Of a stretch of 64,000 bases of DNA, positions 47,795-60,265 are shown piece after piece. The stretch spans positions 496,001 to 560,000 of the forward strand of contig JAKUHH010000167.1 in assembly GCA_022701365.1 (NCBI GenBank), read 5' to 3'. Source of the stretch: Mycocentrospora acerina (Eukaryota > Ascomycota > Dothideomycetes > Pleosporales). Numbering within the stretch: the first letter of the stretch is position 1; each line of letters starts with the position of its first letter. The position numbers and the translations under genes are program-made. The notes under the pieces are model-generated. The model saw only the letters and a list, made by a program, of their open reading frames with translations. It ran no database searches and was not told the origin of the DNA.

Positions 47795-48967
47795 ATGAAG
47801 TCTTTTACTGCTGCCACGGCCGCGCTGCTTGCGGCCATGCTGCCTGCGGCCATGGCGCAAACACACACCAACTGCAATCCGTTGCTCAAAAAGGGCTGTC
47901 CCAGCATGGAGGCCCTGGGCTCTGACGCCCACTTCTACTTCAACCGCACTGATCCGCCCTTCAGCGACAAGATCTGGACCAAGCAGAACCAGGGCGACAT
48001 TGTGTGGGGCGAAAAGGGTGCCACTCTCATCATCCGCAAGTCGGGCGACTCCCCCATGGTCCAGTCCAAGTTCTACATGCTCTTTGGCCGCTTCGAGATG
48101 GTCATGCGCGCCGCAAAGGGCACCGGCATCGTCTCCACGGGCATCTTGCAGTCCGAGGCTCTCGACGAGGTCGACTGGGAGTTCCTGGGCCAGTCTAACG
48201 AGGCCATGACAAACTACTTTGGCAAGGGCAACAACGAGACGTACGACCGTGGCAAGGAGTTCCCCATGGATCCCGCCCCTCAGGATGAATTCCACAACTA
48301 CACCGTCGACTGGACCAAGGACCGTATCCAGTGGTGGCTCGACGGCAAGATGATCCGCGAGCTACTGCCCGCCGACGCCCTCGGTGGCAAGAACTACCCG
48401 CAGACGCCCATGAACATCCGCATAGGCATCTGGTCAGCCGGTGACGTCAAGAACAATGCGCCTGGTGTCGTGCAGTGGGCGGGCGGAGAGACGGACTTTT
48501 CAAAGGGGCCCTACACCATGACGGTGCAGGAAGTATATGCAAAGGACTACACATCCGCAAAGGAGTACAGCTGGGAGGACATGGACGCCAGCGGCAGCTG
48601 GGAGAAGGTCAAGGTCATCACGTAAGTTATTGTCGCTCGCTCGCTGCCACTCGTCTTGCCATCTAACGGTCTCTTTAGTGAAGGAAAATCAGAGGTGCTC
48701 AAGGAGATCCAGAACCCATCTGGCATCCGCGAGAACTGGAAAGCCCTGTCTAGCGGTGCAAAGACGGGTATTATTGCCGGCGTTCTTGCTGTTGCTGGGC
48801 TCGGAATGCTCGTGATCGCCTTCTGCTGCGTCAAACAGCGACGTATCGGCCGCAAGGAGCACGAGCAGCTGCTGGCTGCCGAGGACAAGGAGGCGTCGGA
48901 ACTGCAGGAATACAAGTCGCAGATGAAGAGCGGGCGCTTTGGGCTTGGATCACATCAGCGCGTATAG
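47795..48967 (+). CDS. CRH-type GH16 cell-wall glucan/chitin transglycosylase with membrane anchor, 371 aa
   Basis: Exons 47795-48621 and 48679-48967 join over a 57-nt intron. A signal peptide (MKSFTAATAALLAAMLPAAMA) is followed by the CRH-like N-terminus (CNPLLKKGCP). The GH16 active site is DEVDWEFLG, with Glu125 as nucleophile, Asp127, and Glu129 as acid/base. VDWTKDRIQWWLDGKMIR and MNIRIGIWSAG are further family strands. CRH enzymes link chitin to beta-1,6/1,3-glucan in the wall. The second exon encodes a hydrophobic helix (about residues 305-327, IIAGVLAVAGLGMLVIAFCCV) followed by a basic then mixed-charge tail of about 40 residues. The protein therefore appears type I membrane-anchored instead of ending in a GPI signal. 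The long Ser/Thr stalk of many CRH proteins is absent. Confidence 0.93.
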
Positions 48968-49383
48968 TATGTTGGCGGGTGATGGTTAGGAGAGGGGAGG
49001 AAGAGGAGGAGAGGAGGGGGTCATGTCAGTCACGATTGCTTTTCTTCGTATACCCTTGCTGCGGTCATCGTCTACCAAGGCCATACAGTCCAACACTAGT
49101 TCTTTTACTCGAATACACAAGTTTCATTTTACGGCGCATGTTCGGCAGAGAGAAATTGTTGCGCAGACATGTGACGATGCTTCTCCACGCCCGGATCTGG
49201 GGAAACACGGCCTCCATCGGCTCCTTGGTTACTTCCAAGCCGAGGCTAGATCTACGACGTGTAGACCGGGTGCTTGGTGACGGGCGACATATTTTGCCCC
49301 ATTTGCCCACACTGTGATATTTGCTTTTACCCATCCATACTCCTTCTCCCCCCCCGCTCTCCCTCTCTCTCTCTCTATACACA
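48968..49383. other. Intergenic region with CT-rich leader of the next gene
   Basis: The stretch 49347-49379 just before the next ATG is almost entirely pyrimidine, as is common in fungal core promoters and 5' UTRs. No gene is seen. Confidence 0.5.
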
Positions 49384-50767
49384 ATGGCCTCGATATCAAA
49401 GACACTCCGACCGCTGGCCCGCGCTGCCGCCGCCTCATCCTCACGCACACTACGACCCACAGTCCCGCGCGCCGTCGCCCCGCAGCACATCGTCGGCCGT
49501 CGATGCCTCTCAGTCACAGCCACACGGCGGGAGGCGCTGGACATTTCAGACATCCCGCCCACGCCCATCACGCACCTGTCCGAGACCGAGGCGCTCATGG
49601 GCGAGTCCGTGTCCAAATTCGCCAATGAGGTCATCCTGCCCAAGGCGCGTGAGATGGACGAGGCTGAGGCCATGGACCCGGCCGTCGTGGAGCAGCTGTT
49701 CGAGCAGGGCCTGATGGGCATCGAGATCCCCGAGGAGTACGGCGGCTCGGGCATGAACTTCACGGCTGCCATCATCGCCATTGAGGAGCTGGCGCGTGTC
49801 GACCCCAGCGTGAGCGTCCTGTGCGACGTGCACAATACGCTCGTCAACACGGCGGTGATCAAGTGGGGCTCCGAGAAGCTCAAGAAGAAGTGGCTGCCCA
49901 AGCTGGCCACCGACACAGTCGGCTCCTTTTGCTTGTCTGAGCCCGTCTCTGGCTCCGATGCCTTTGCCCTGGCGACCAAGGCCGTCCGCACAGAAAACGG
50001 CTACAAGATCAGCGGCAGCAAGATGTGGATCACAAACAGCGCCGAGGCAAACTTCTTCATCGTCTTTGCCAACCTCGACCCCAGCAAAAAGTACAAGGGC
50101 ATCACAGCCTTTATTGTCGAAAAGGGCACGCCAGGCTTCTCCATTGCGAAGAAGGAGAAGAAGCTGGGCATCAAGGCCAGCAGCACCTGCGTCATCAACC
50201 TTGACGACGTCGAGATCCCCGCTGAGAACCTGCTGGGCAACGAGTTTGAGGGCTACAAGTACGCCATTGGCCTGCTAAACGAGGGGCGAATTGGTATTGC
50301 GGCGCAGATGACTGGTCTGGCGCTTGGTGCATGGGAGAACGCTGCTAGGTAAGCCTTTCCTCCCCGACTTTCTCCCCAGCGAATTCTAACAGATCCTCAG
50401 ATACGTCTGGAATGACCGCAAGCAGTTTGGCCAGCTAGTCGGCGAGTTCCAAGGCATGCAGCACCAGCTTGCACAGGCCTACACCGACATCGCTGCCGCC
50501 CGTGCCCTGGTATACAACGCAGCGCGCAAGAAGGAGGCAGGCGAGGACTTTGTCACAGATGCAGCCATGGCGAAGCTCTACGCCTCGCAGGTTGCGGGAC
50601 GCGTGTCCAGCAGCGCTGTCGAGTGGATGGGTGGCATGGGATTCGTGAGGGAGGGGCTGGCAGAGAAGTACTTTAGAGATTCCAAGATTGGTGCCATCTA
50701 CGAGGGGACGAGCAATATTCAGCTGCAGACGATTGCAAAGTCGTTGCAGAAGAAGTACACCAAGTAG
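49384..50767 (+). CDS. Mitochondrial short/branched-chain acyl-CoA dehydrogenase, 443 aa
   Basis: Exons 49384-50348 and 50401-50767 join in frame (ENAAR|YVWNDR). The first 45 residues are rich in R, S and A with no acidic residues, a mitochondrial presequence. Family landmarks follow: GIEIPEEYGGSG, SFCLSEPVSGSDAFAL, GYKISGSKMWITNSAEANFF, LGIKASSTCVINLDDVEIP and VEWMGGMGFVREG. The catalytic base is Glu423 in IYEGTSNIQLQTIA, the C-terminal position used by short- and medium-chain enzymes. It oxidises acyl-CoA to trans-2-enoyl-CoA with FAD in the mitochondrial matrix. The overall sequence is closest in feel to the short/branched-chain type of isoleucine breakdown, but substrate choice is not certain. 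Confidence 0.95.
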
Positions 50768-51526
50768 TGTAGTCAGTTGGGAGTGGTGGCGTCTGATTGG
50801 AGCAATGTTGGCGTTGGACAAAAACAGCAATCTGCTTCGAGAGATGAATTAAAAAAAATTCTCCAATCAGTGGTGCACAGTTGTCACTTTATGCAACCAT
50901 CACATATCCCACGTCCTCTCTTCTCCATAACTACCCACAGGCAGGCTCCGCCTGTTGGTCAAAGAGCTGAGCTCCCCACTATCGACCCACCGTCGTCAGA
51001 GTGTTGACGTGACCAGGCATATCCCCGCGCCGATGCTAGCCCAAGCGCTGGGAACCAAAGAAATGAATAACTTATGACATCGCCGCGCTTCTCCACTTCC
51101 ATAACATGTGCAAGTGCTCCCGTCGCCCTCGCCAGCTCCTTGTCATGACGGCAGCCGCACCAGCGTTTGCAAGCCTCTGCATCACAACATTCTGTTTATT
51201 CTCTTCTTGAATCCATTTACCCACCGTCGCCTGCCCTTGCGCCACACGTATCTCTTTATATTAGTCGTTTTTCTTTGGTCCATCGAGCGTCATTCTTATC
51301 GCAATTCTGCGCCTTTCCTTTTCGAGCACTGCGTTTGACGTCTGCCAGTTGGCACACCGTAGTTCTCCAGCAACGTCTCTTACCCAAACTTTTTTTCTTT
51401 GTTCCAACAACGTCCCAGACAAAAAACAGGCACGAATTCATCCCCTACGAATTATTTTTATGCCATTATCATCCCCCTTTTTCTTTCTCTGAAGGAATCG
51501 CATCCCCCTATGATATAAAATTCGAC
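50768..51526. other. Intergenic region upstream of the coiled-coil gene
   Basis: The frame of the next gene is open back to about 51167 but without an ATG before 51527. No independent gene is supported. Confidence 0.5.
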
Positions 51527-54500
51527 ATGGCGACTCATGTAAATGCCTGGGTCATGGCGTCTGACACCAATCCGGATGCGGAACGCTCCACCGAGTACAA
51601 TCGCAAACACTCTGCCATGGAGCATTTGCTACCAGTCGGTATTGCTAAGGGAGAGAGGTCCATGTCCCATAGTCGACCACATCAAACTCCATTAATGGCG
51701 CGCGAGATGTCGTCCTTGTCGTCCATGTCGTCCTTGTACTCGAGAGCAGAAAGCTACATGATGGAACATTGTGGTGACCGGTCGCGCCTTCCTCCTCCAG
51801 AGAATGACGATGCTGCATCTCCGCGTCCGCATTCTTCGAGCTCAAGGAACGATGAGGGATCATTGCCCATATCGAATTGGGCGCACCTCTCGTATGTCAA
51901 GAGTCAACGCGACAATCTCCGCGCTGAACTTAAGACCCACCAAATTGCAAGTGAGGAAGCGAAACAGTCTGTTGCTTCTCTGCGACGATTGGCGCTCCGT
52001 ATGGCGGTCAGTATTTCTATCAAGGAGAAGAAGATTGCGACGACGGCGAGAAATTTAGCGAAAAGTAGGACGAATAACTATCTTGAGAGCAAGGATTCCG
52101 AGAGGAGGATTTCAGAGCTCAAGAAAGCCCTACGGTTGGAAGAGGGCAGAAACAGAGACATTCTAGAAGCACTGGAGAGGGCTGCAATGTTGACTCTGCA
52201 ATGTAAGTGAGATGCAAATCTTGTGCCGGGTTGTCGTGACTTACTTTCTCAGATGCCGCTCCAAAGACTCAAAGTCAACAACGTAAATCAATGATTTCTC
52301 CACCTCCTTCGCCTTCACGTAAGAATTCTGGACGGCTTTCTTCTACGGTGTGGATTGACGCGAACTGGAATCTTCCTACTCCTGACATGGAGTTATCCAC
52401 TGAGATGGATACTGCTGAAAGTCGTCTTATCCGAGCGAAACGTGAGTCCGATCGGGCTCTTGCTGTATGTCGAGCTCGCATCTTGGAGCTACAAGCAGAA
52501 AGCACTAAAAGCAAAGAGCAAGGTATACTCTCTGAAACGAAGAGAAAGGACCTTGAGCAGGAGGCAAAGGACCACCAAGCTCGCATTGTAGACTTGCAGG
52601 ATTCGAAAACTAAACTTGAAGAGACGCTGAGATTGGTAACATCGCAGCTAGAGGATTCAATACGCTCGGAGAAGCATCTGCAATATGATCTTCGGGCGAA
52701 AGAAGGTGAGATTGCGGATCTGGAGCAAAGCAGCGGCGGAAAACAGCACTTGATTGAGACTCTCTCGAAAGAGAAGGCTAGTTTGGAACAGCGTGTTCAA
52801 ACATGCGATGATCAGATCAAAGAGCTGGAAAATCAGTCGGCTGCACTCGAGAAGCAGGTGCATTCGTTGCAAGATCAGCTCGAGAAGGCAGAGCACCAGG
52901 AAGCGTCTCTACGCGACCGGTTGAGAGAGACGGAAGGCGAATGTGATGCTCTGAAGAAGCAATTGGACTTGAAAGAGCAGTCTGTTACAATTTCAGAGCA
53001 AAAGATTGCCCAATATATAATTCGACTGACGGAGCATGAAGAAAAGTTCAAGGCTAGTGAGGGAGCTATCTCTACGCTACGTGAACAACTAGAAAACGAA
53101 AAAATGACTGCGCAGCATGAGTTGACTGCTTTACGTACCGAAATGGATACTTTGCAGTCAAATTTGCAAAAGGAGAACGCGGCACGAAATAAGTTGGCAT
53201 TGGAGCTGCACTCTTCACGATCCGTAAAAGGGAAAGTGGAGGAGAAATTATTCGCCACGAAGGAAGGTCTGCAAAGAGAGGCGAGTGTCAAGGCTCAACT
53301 TCAGTCAGAGTTGGATATGTTACGGTCGTCCCATGACAGTCTCAAATCACAATATGAATCTGCACAAGAGCAAATCAATGTGTTTGAAAAGACTGGGTCT
53401 GAACGTCAGGTACAGCTGGAATCGCTTTGGCACGAGAAAACTGCTCTTGAAATCAACATTCAAGCCGCTCAACAAACTTCATCCAAACTTCGAGAAGACA
53501 TTAAGGCAAGCTACGACAAACTGGCCACTCTGGAAGAGTCTGTCGCGGATCTCCAAGAAAAACTACATAGTTCACAAGATCGGGAATCACACCTTCAAGC
53601 TGAGCTTGAACACTCTAGGAAAGTCCACGCAGAGGCCGAGAGCCGCTTCCAGGAAGAATTACAGAGAAGTGATGCTCGGCTGCACGACCTCGAATCCTCC
53701 GTCGCCAATCTCCAGCAAGTATTAGAGACTTCGGAGAGATTAAAACACTCGCTACAAAAAGAACTTCATCAGGCTCAGTCGTCGAGAGACGAAGTGGAGG
53801 GACGACTAGGCGATGTTCTCCGCTCAAAAACGCATCTAGAGGGTGAGGCCAACAGCGTTCAATCGCGCCTGACCCACACAGAACACGAGAGTCGGGAACT
53901 CAGGGATACGATTGCTCAACTTGAAGCTGATCTGCATTTGAGACAGGCTTCGAAGGAGGAGCTGCAAACACGTTTAGAATCCGCGCGTACCGAGAGCGAG
54001 TCGCTTGGAGGTCTTGTAGCCGAGCTAAGGGGTGCGCTCGAAAAGACACATAAGGAGAAGTCAGAAGTTGGGGCAGCACTTGCTCTTGCCCAGACCAATG
54101 GTCAGGCTTCTGAGGCTGAATTGGGCCACTTGCATAGGCAGCTCGACGTGGTGCAAACATCGAAAGCAGAAGAGAGCGAAAAACTCCGCACAGCGCTGGA
54201 GAGAGAGTCCCGCCTGGAAACCCAGTTCCGAGATGCGCACACGAAGTTGCATGATGTTGAGCGCCAGATGAACGAGCTTCAGTCTGAGTTACAACTTGTA
54301 CGAGATGCAAAGGCCCAGATTGAGCAGGAGAAGGAGGGCGCCGAGCAGCGTCTGGAAGTTTTGCAAGAATCTTGCCATAAGTTGGAGAGGGAGTTGGAGT
54401 CGACTCAGTCACAACTTCACAATGTTGAGAAGGATGCAGAAGAACTCCGTTCCAAACTCTCGGGGACTGAGGAAGATCTTGCCGCTGTTCGACGGAGCAA

Positions 54501-56515
54501 GGCTGACGTAGATGTTCGGCTTGAGGCGATACTTGATACCAATAAGAGCCTGGAGAAGGAGTTGGATAATGTTCGGCAGAGTAAGGTGGACATTGAAAGT
54601 CAACTAGGTGATGCGTTGAATACTAATGTCAAGCTGGAGAGAAAGCAGGTGGAGTTGAAGTCACGTCTGGAGGAATTTCAATCTCAGTATGAGAAACTTA
54701 CTTCCAAGCTCAGCGAAAAAGACCAAGAGCTAGACAATCTCCGAAAGATTAAAACAGAGATTGGTGCAAAACTCACCGGAGTGGTAGCACTCATTGCAAA
54801 GTTGGAACAGGACTCTACATCAGCCAACGCCCGTTTGAGCGATGTAGAGTCACAGCATGCTAGGCTCACTAAAAAATCATCTGAGACCGATCAAGAACTT
54901 GCCAGCCTCCGTAGAGAGAAGGCTGTTCTCGAGCAGCAATCCAACCATGCGATGGGTCACAACGAGAAGCTCGAGGCTGAATTGACGTCGATGCGCTCAC
55001 GTCTGTCTGGCCTTGAACTACTCAGAGCTGATCTTTCCACCAAGCTCTCGGACACGAGCAAGAAAGCTAATATCTGGCATGCTACCGTTGGCAAGCTTGA
55101 ACAAGAAGTCAAGACTGCGTCGCTGCGAAACAAAGAAGTCGAGTCCGAAGCACAGGCTGTTCAGATGAAGCTTGAAATCGCTGAATCTGAGGGTCTGGCG
55201 CTCAACTCCAAAGTTTCAAAGGCTGAGGAGGAGATTCGCACGCTGCGTGATGCTAGTACCCATCTTGAAAAGTCTGAAAAGAATCTGCAGGACCGTCTCA
55301 CGGAAGCGGAGCAGGATCTTGTTAGTGTGAGGGAAACTAATACGCGTCTTGAAAAACTCCTCGCACAGGCGGAAAGCGATATGAATGCTGCTCTGGAGGA
55401 AAGTGAGAAGCGATTCGAAGAATTTGCAGAGGACACTCAGTCCAGGTTGGATGCAGTGAAGAGCTCAAAGTTCAGCCTCAAGCGCCGACTCGAAGAGAGA
55501 AACCAAGAGATTGAGACGTTGAGGAGTGAGAATGCGAGTCTGCATCGACGGATTGGTGACAAAGAAGACGAGTTTAGCGGCTTTGAGCGGACGAAGAAGA
55601 AGTTGGAAGATGAGCTGCAGGGTAAAGATAAGGTCATTGAAGAATTGGGAGTAAGCAGCGAGACGAGGCTGAAGAATCTACACACTGCATACGACGAGCT
55701 GAAAAGGGAAATGACTTCGCAACAACGCACCCACCGGGCCACCCTCCAAAAATCCAATAACGACTTTGCTGCCAAACTCGCCTCCCTCGAGGAGGAAACG
55801 CACTCCCTCCAAGCCGATAAGAGAGCCTTTGAGACATTGGTTGCCGAACTCTACGCCAAAATCCATCACCTCTCTCACCTTGAGGACAACTCTTCTCCGT
55901 CTGAAGCCCTCAACAACTCCATGCTAGATGTCTCCTCCCCCCAACCACCTCGTACTGCCCGGACAGTCAGCTTCCAACAGCTGTCTCAACGCCCCGAGAC
56001 GCAATATAGCGTCACGTCGTACGATGATGTCGACTGGTGGGCGCAGGACATTCAGCAGGTACGCTCGCTGCGCGACGAAACAGCGGCGCAGCTCCAGGAA
56101 GTGAGGAACACAGAACAGCAGCTTAAGAAAAAACTGAAGGATAGCGAAGCGAGACTGCTGGCGTTGGAAAAAGGGTATGTATTTTTTCTTCCTTTCCTCT
56201 ACTACACATAAATTCTCACATTGACATCCTACTAACTCATGTTCTCGCAGCAAACGCCCTCGCTCGCTTCTTCGTAAAAAGTCTCGTCCTGGAACGCCGT
56301 CCCGCGACTTGAGCATCCTGGCGGAACAGAGAATTTCAGAGGTGCCGCGCGCTCAGACGCCTCTCGCGCTGAAGAACAAGACGAGCTTTTTGAGGCCCGC
56401 GAGCGGGCGTGAGGAGAGGAAGTGGGATGGGAAGACTCGACGGAATGGGGATGTCGACGAGAGGTCGAAGAGAAAGTGGAGTGCGGGGATTAAGGAGTGG
56501 TTGAAAGGGGAGTGA
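51527..56515 (+). CDS. Long coiled-coil protein, 1620 aa, unknown role
   Basis: Exons 51527-52202, 52253-56174 and 56251-56515 close to exactly 1621 codons. The first 125 residues are S/P/H-rich and probably disordered. From about residue 130 to 1500 the protein is almost entirely heptad-type sequence (L/E/K/Q/S), interrupted only near residues 230-255 by a P/S stretch (SPPPSPSRKNSG). The tail contains a short S/P/T segment and a basic end (SRKRPRSLLRKKSRPGTPSRD-like, and RSKRKW). No motor, kinase or membrane domain is present. Such proteins act as scaffolds, for example at spindle poles, septal or cortical sites, or Golgi tethers. I cannot choose between these. The start ATG is the first in frame after the pyrimidine-rich leader. 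Confidence 0.85.
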
Positions 56516-57769
56516 GGGAACCGTTGTAAGAATATACAAGTGTAAAGAAGGTTATGGTGCTTGTTTTTTTTTCATTATCTCTGGATGGTCGCGGGCGCGG
56601 CTTGCAGTATTTTCTTTTGTAAAAGCTTTCCAAGTAGAGTAGATTGTTGTAGTATCCGATACAATCCGCCTTTGTTTCGCAACGATGCGGTTATAAAAAT
56701 TCATATTGTCCACTCCAGTCCAGTCCAGTTAATGAAAACGCTGGCATTTTACCAGCCCGTCGGTCAGTCCAGTAGCACATGCGAAACTAACTCTGCATGA
56801 AAATGTTGAGAAAGTGATTGTCTCACGCCATATCACTGTGGGGATTGCTCAACCTCTCTTTCTCTCTCTCTCTCTTTTTCCAAGCTTGTTGTCGTTGCAC
56901 ACGCGCTCACGGAGAAGTCTCGGGCACAACCCCGCTATGATCAACGTGGTGGAATGTATGCTAAGTCGAAAGCGGCGTGGCGTGATAGGTCCGTGCATAC
57001 GTCTTCCCGTGTATCGAGTCTGCTCCACCTTTCCTGTCAAACTTGACTGGAGCACTTCCAACACTCAGATTCATGTGTAAAAAACTATGTGGAGTTAGTC
57101 AAGTCCATCATGAAATTACTCGTTTATAAAGCGGCGTTTCCAGCACGCAAGGTAAATTCCAGCTGGCTTGAATTCCAAGCACTCACTCACATGCAAGCAC
57201 CCCCTCTTCCCAAAACCCCGCGTCACACGTCCACCAGCTCTTGGATACATAAAACCAGGCTAAACCTTAACACTGTCGAGCTTGGCTGGCGATCGTGAAA
57301 TATGACAGGCTGCAACTTTTTTCGCTATCTGCGAACCAAGCTGTAGTGGGTGTATTGGAGATGCAGGCCCCGTCACAGCCTTGGTTTTTCTGTACATCCT
57401 TTTGATCAGACGACTTAGCTGCAACCCTGTCGGGACCGAACCCCTCAGCCCAAGTAGTCGCCCTTAGATAAAGTCTTTTGGTCGCGCCAGGAATGGATGA
57501 TCAAATGAGCTTGCTTGGGGCGAGTTGGTTTTGTTTTCAATTTCTTGCGATCCCGCTCCATTAGTTACTGCCCAGGGACGGGACGCTGCGTGGGTTTTTG
57601 CTAATAATTGCGACACATATCGCCTTGCGTCACGCGCGGCTTTGGACCTGTTTTCACTCGCACCACTTTTTATGTTAGTCCTAGATGCGCTGGAACTGGG
57701 AGTTATTATAAAGCCTTGGAATCAGCTCCTGGCGACACCTGCGGTAATCCAGTAGGGTGTCAATCGATA
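56516..57769. other. Intergenic region
   Basis: About 1.25 kb with no supported gene. Short CT repeats occur near 56858-56878. Confidence 0.5.
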
Positions 57770-58449
57770 ATGGGCAGCCATACTGACACGATGGGCCCGG
57801 CGGACATTGGGAATAACACCATTTTGATTGCAGTCATAATCCCATCGGTCTCTGTGGTATTGCTCATTACGTTGATTATAATGTTAGTTCCCACGCCCTC
57901 CTCTTTATATCCCCCTTTCTCTCTTTCTTTCTCTCTCTCTCTCCTGTGCCGCCGATCATCGTTCTTGCAGCAGGTACGTACTGACGAACAGATGTCGTCG
58001 CGGAGCCTTCACTGTCCCTGGCTTAACCCATGAGAGCCACGCTGCCTTGAACCGTGAGCAATCCGAGAAGCGACGACAAGACCTAGAACGTAATATCAAG
58101 GCGGAGACTTTTTACGACTGGCTCGCGAGCCAGAAGGAAAAACGCCCTGACTTTCTCTCATCCGATTCCGTTTGGTGCGTGCGCCTCCTCAATTTGGCTT
58201 CGCTATCGAGATGAACTGAGCTGACGGTCCCGTAGCGCGATATGTCTCGATGGTTTTGCCGACGATGCGCAGATCCGAGGGCTTCGGTGCTCTCATGCTT
58301 TCCACAAGCAATGTCTAGACGAATACTACTGTGCGTTTGTGTACGAATACTGCCCTTTATGCCATCGATCCATCATTCCAGGGGCGCGGCCAGCGAGACC
58401 AAAGAGGCGTGAGTTTCGAGACCCGATTCCAGTCATGTTCATGGCATGA
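57770..58449 (+). CDS. Small membrane RING-H2 protein (probable E3 ubiquitin ligase), 176 aa
   Basis: The gene is split into three short exons: 57770-57882, 57971-58174 and 58236-58449. A single hydrophobic helix (residues about 16-37, ILIAVIIPSVSVVLLITLII) follows a short N-terminus. A basic juxtamembrane part (RCRRGAF) and a charged linker (EKRRQDLERNIKAETFYDWLASQ) come next. The RING-H2 finger is C106-X2-C109-X14-C124-X-H126-X2-H129-X2-C132-X12-C145-X2-C148, spelled around SVCAICLDGF, RCSHAFHKQC and CPLC. The second intron falls inside the codon of the first zinc ligand, which is why no long open frame shows the domain. This resembles ATL-type membrane E3 ligases. The acceptor of intron 1 is ambiguous: 57971, 57974 and 57992 all keep frame. 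Confidence 0.88.
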
Positions 58450-60265
58450 AGAAGTTTGTCTGGTAGGCAGTGGCTGAGGGGGGACGCACTGCCACTTTGG
58501 CGTCGGGTTGTGTATGGCAGTCGGATGCAACACAACGACAAGAACCAGGGGGGAAGGATCCAAAGAAGCGGTTTAGTTATGGTGACATGGCCTGTCACCT
58601 CCAGTACCCCACTTCTCTCAACGGCGGCATGGAATAGAGGTGGAGCAGCCGTGCCTGGCTTCCTGGCTTCTCGGCGTGTGCCGCTCGCGGCGGGTGTATC
58701 CTTGCTACGATCTACATGTCCCACAGAAACAGTTCAAGGTTGTTAAGTAGTCTAGCTTCTTTTCCACCTTTAGAATGTTCGACGTTGCTGTGAGGAAAGG
58801 TCACGTCACTAGCCCAGAGCTGCTGCGGGTCAAAGATGATTTCGTACATCCCCCGGCTTCGCCCTTCTCGCCGAATACGATGTTCTACATGGGGAAATAC
58901 GCAAGTATTCATATTCATGGATATATTAGGCTTGGTGAGCAGTGAGAAGGGTGTTCTTTATATGGCTTATGAACGACTGCGAGAAACTAGAGAACAGTTA
59001 TTTCTGGGCATAGATGCATATGTCCAGCAAGAGAGCACGCTTACCTACCCCATCAAACAAGACTGTTTGATCATGCGTTTTTGAGTTTTCCCTATGTTCA
59101 AGCAGGCAAGATGCCATGCTGCAAGAGAGAAGCCGATCCTGCACTTGCAGCCGAGCCGCTGTGGATGCATATCCACAGTCCCCGGTATGTGTGACGAATA
59201 TGGAGAGTGCGATATTGATATGTTTCACCACTGCGTGCTTGGCATTGTTGTAATATCTACAGTGTTCAACTGCCCTGTACTCGGTGTCGCCTCAATTCAA
59301 GCGCTTCAATGTCAGAAGAAAATTGTTGTGGGATACGGCATCTTACAGTGGTAGATTATGACCCGACTAACTCCTTCTGAAGCCAGCGCATAAAATTAGT
59401 CGGTAGCCGTGTGTATTAACAAAGAAAAATAACTTGTGCAATGGGTGCTAGTTGGCCCTCGGCGGGAGAAAAGGAACTGCCCGACGCGCTAGAGCGCTAG
59501 CAGGAACGTTTTCCGCCTCCCCGTCCGACGACCTTGAGAATAGGCTTTCCACACTCAGCCGCAATCGTCAATTGAACGTATAGATTTCCAGCAGTCTCAT
59601 TGATTTTCGGCAAAGTGGAAGTAATTTTTCCCCTTCAATGGTCGCTAGAGCCTGCGTGGACCCTCGCTGCTGGGATGCATGCTGCTCAAGTTGGACAAGC
59701 GAGATGTCACGCCACCCAGAAGGTGGTCTGATGTCTTTCTTGGACAGTGGATCCGCGCTTTGAAACCGCACAGTCAACACTGCAGCGCCGCACCGAGACA
59801 GCCGTTCAGGCGGCAAGAGAATTCCTCGGCACAAGTACCCTTCGCGCCAGCAACACTCGATTCTGCATTCTCACCCCCCTGATCATCCGAGTTGGAAACA
59901 CACCACGGCACCAAGCACGTTGTACAATCTGCCCTGAATCATCCGGGACTGCCGCCGACTTCTGCGACGTTTTGCCTTACTCATCACCATAAGCAGTGCC
60001 CAAGGCTCGTCAGGCAAAACCAAACTTCGTACACCTTGACTTTGACCTTACGCTTCACGCTTCCACGAGCGTAATCAATTGCACTGTCGACGATTCAACG
60101 AGCACAGAGGAGTCGCCGGCTTATATCCTCGATATTGGCCCCTGCACTCTTCATCTAGTCATCCGTCAGGCCTTGGCCAGGTCACGTTAGCCGGCCTCGT
60201 GCGTTTGTGTCTCCTGATACACGCGTGAGATCTCTCGTACCACAACCCACCAATTGTCCGTCAAT
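58450..60265. other. Intergenic region, nothing supported
   Basis: About 1.8 kb. I searched by eye for split zinc-finger or transporter motifs like those in the preceding gene and found none. The part before 60266 is presumably the promoter and 5' UTR of the bHLH gene. Confidence 0.45.

Noticed and set aside
46474..47925. 483-codon plus-strand frame
   Set aside because: It overlaps the HTH gene in another frame and runs into the GH16 coding region. Its Trp/Arg/Cys-heavy composition is that of a shadow frame.
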